Shown here: positions 14,050 through 14,106 of the stretch, piece after piece
Numbering within the stretch: the first letter of the stretch is position 1
Layout of the letters: each line of letters starts with the position of its first letter
Assembly (NCBI GenBank): GCA_001774505.1
Contig: MFAF01000102.1
Coordinates: 13,818-27,923, forward strand
Source: Candidatus Coatesbacteria bacterium RBG_13_66_14
GTDB lineage: Bacteria > RBG-13-66-14
Direction: 5' to 3'
Length of the DNA stretch: 14,106 bases
Made by a program: the position numbers and the translations under genes
The notes under the pieces: model-generated
What the model saw: only the letters and a program-made list of their open reading frames with translations
Told to the model about the DNA's origin: nothing
Databases searched by the model: none

Positions 14050-14106
14050 GCTTCTCAATCAAACGCTTCGAGAGGGTCGCTGATCGGTGACACTTCGACG
14101 AAATGG
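14050..14106. other. Non-coding tail of the window
   Basis: The last 57 bases after the M14 stop hold no terminator, ribosome binding site or recognisable gene start. The M14 frame happens to stay open to the edge, but the protein is already complete. Confidence 0.5.

Noticed and set aside
14047..14106. Readthrough of the M14 TGA, since the frame stays open to the edge
   Set aside because: The Por-type C-terminal domain is complete at the TGA, and no hairpin like those in the DNRLRE genes follows it.

Overview
This GC-rich window looks like uncultured, diderm (outer-membrane-bearing) bacterial DNA. The pointers are lptA/lptB-type LPS-transport genes, several signal-peptide-bearing proteins, and a secreted carboxypeptidase ending in a Por/type IX-like C-terminal sorting domain. 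That combination suggests the FCB group or one of the candidate phyla around it. The sequence alone does not fix the taxon.

Layout. (1) 3-272 is the 3' end of an unrecognised gene, followed by a terminator. (2) 461-3142 holds three tandem plus-strand paralogues, most with a recognisable promoter, and each with a ribosome binding site and a terminator. They encode secreted DNRLRE (CBM96-like) beta-sandwich proteins of 337, 212 and 206 codons. (3) 3217-11957 is a long, tightly packed minus-strand gene run. In transcription order it reads: hexapeptide-repeat acyltransferase, SAM methyltransferase, LptA/OstA-like protein, LptB, an AT-rich membrane protein of foreign appearance, a TolB-like PD40 protein, a GlcD-type FAD oxidoreductase, an M18 aminopeptidase and triosephosphate isomerase. 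(4) 12094-14049 is a divergent plus-strand gene for a secreted M14 metallocarboxypeptidase. Well-formed divergent promoters lie in 11997-12073.

The main discovery is in region 2. All three DNRLRE paralogues carry an in-frame TGA at exactly the same aligned position, just after Ser/Gly-Gly and before Gly. Each reading frame continues intact through the rest of the conserved domain to a shared C-terminal tail. At least seven other genes in the window use TGA as an ordinary stop, so this is not genome-wide reassignment. Exactly 20 nt after each TGA begins the same GGTCGAGTTCGACC hairpin. Its lower stem is extended after a single bulged U, and one base pair differs in a compensated way (C-G or U-A). 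The distance and the loop G fit the bacterial selenocysteine insertion element (SECIS) geometry. A single Cys is conserved about 110 residues after each UGA. My best reading is a small family of tandem, exported selenoproteins in a fold not known to me to contain selenocysteine. Programmed readthrough with another amino acid, such as Trp, is the main alternative. Standard annotation would split each gene into a short signal-peptide ORF and a headless TTG/GTG-started ORF.

The rest is more ordinary. The acyltransferase, methyltransferase, lptA and lptB genes suggest an envelope glycan/LPS modification and export operon that has picked up metabolic genes downstream and one AT-rich insertion.
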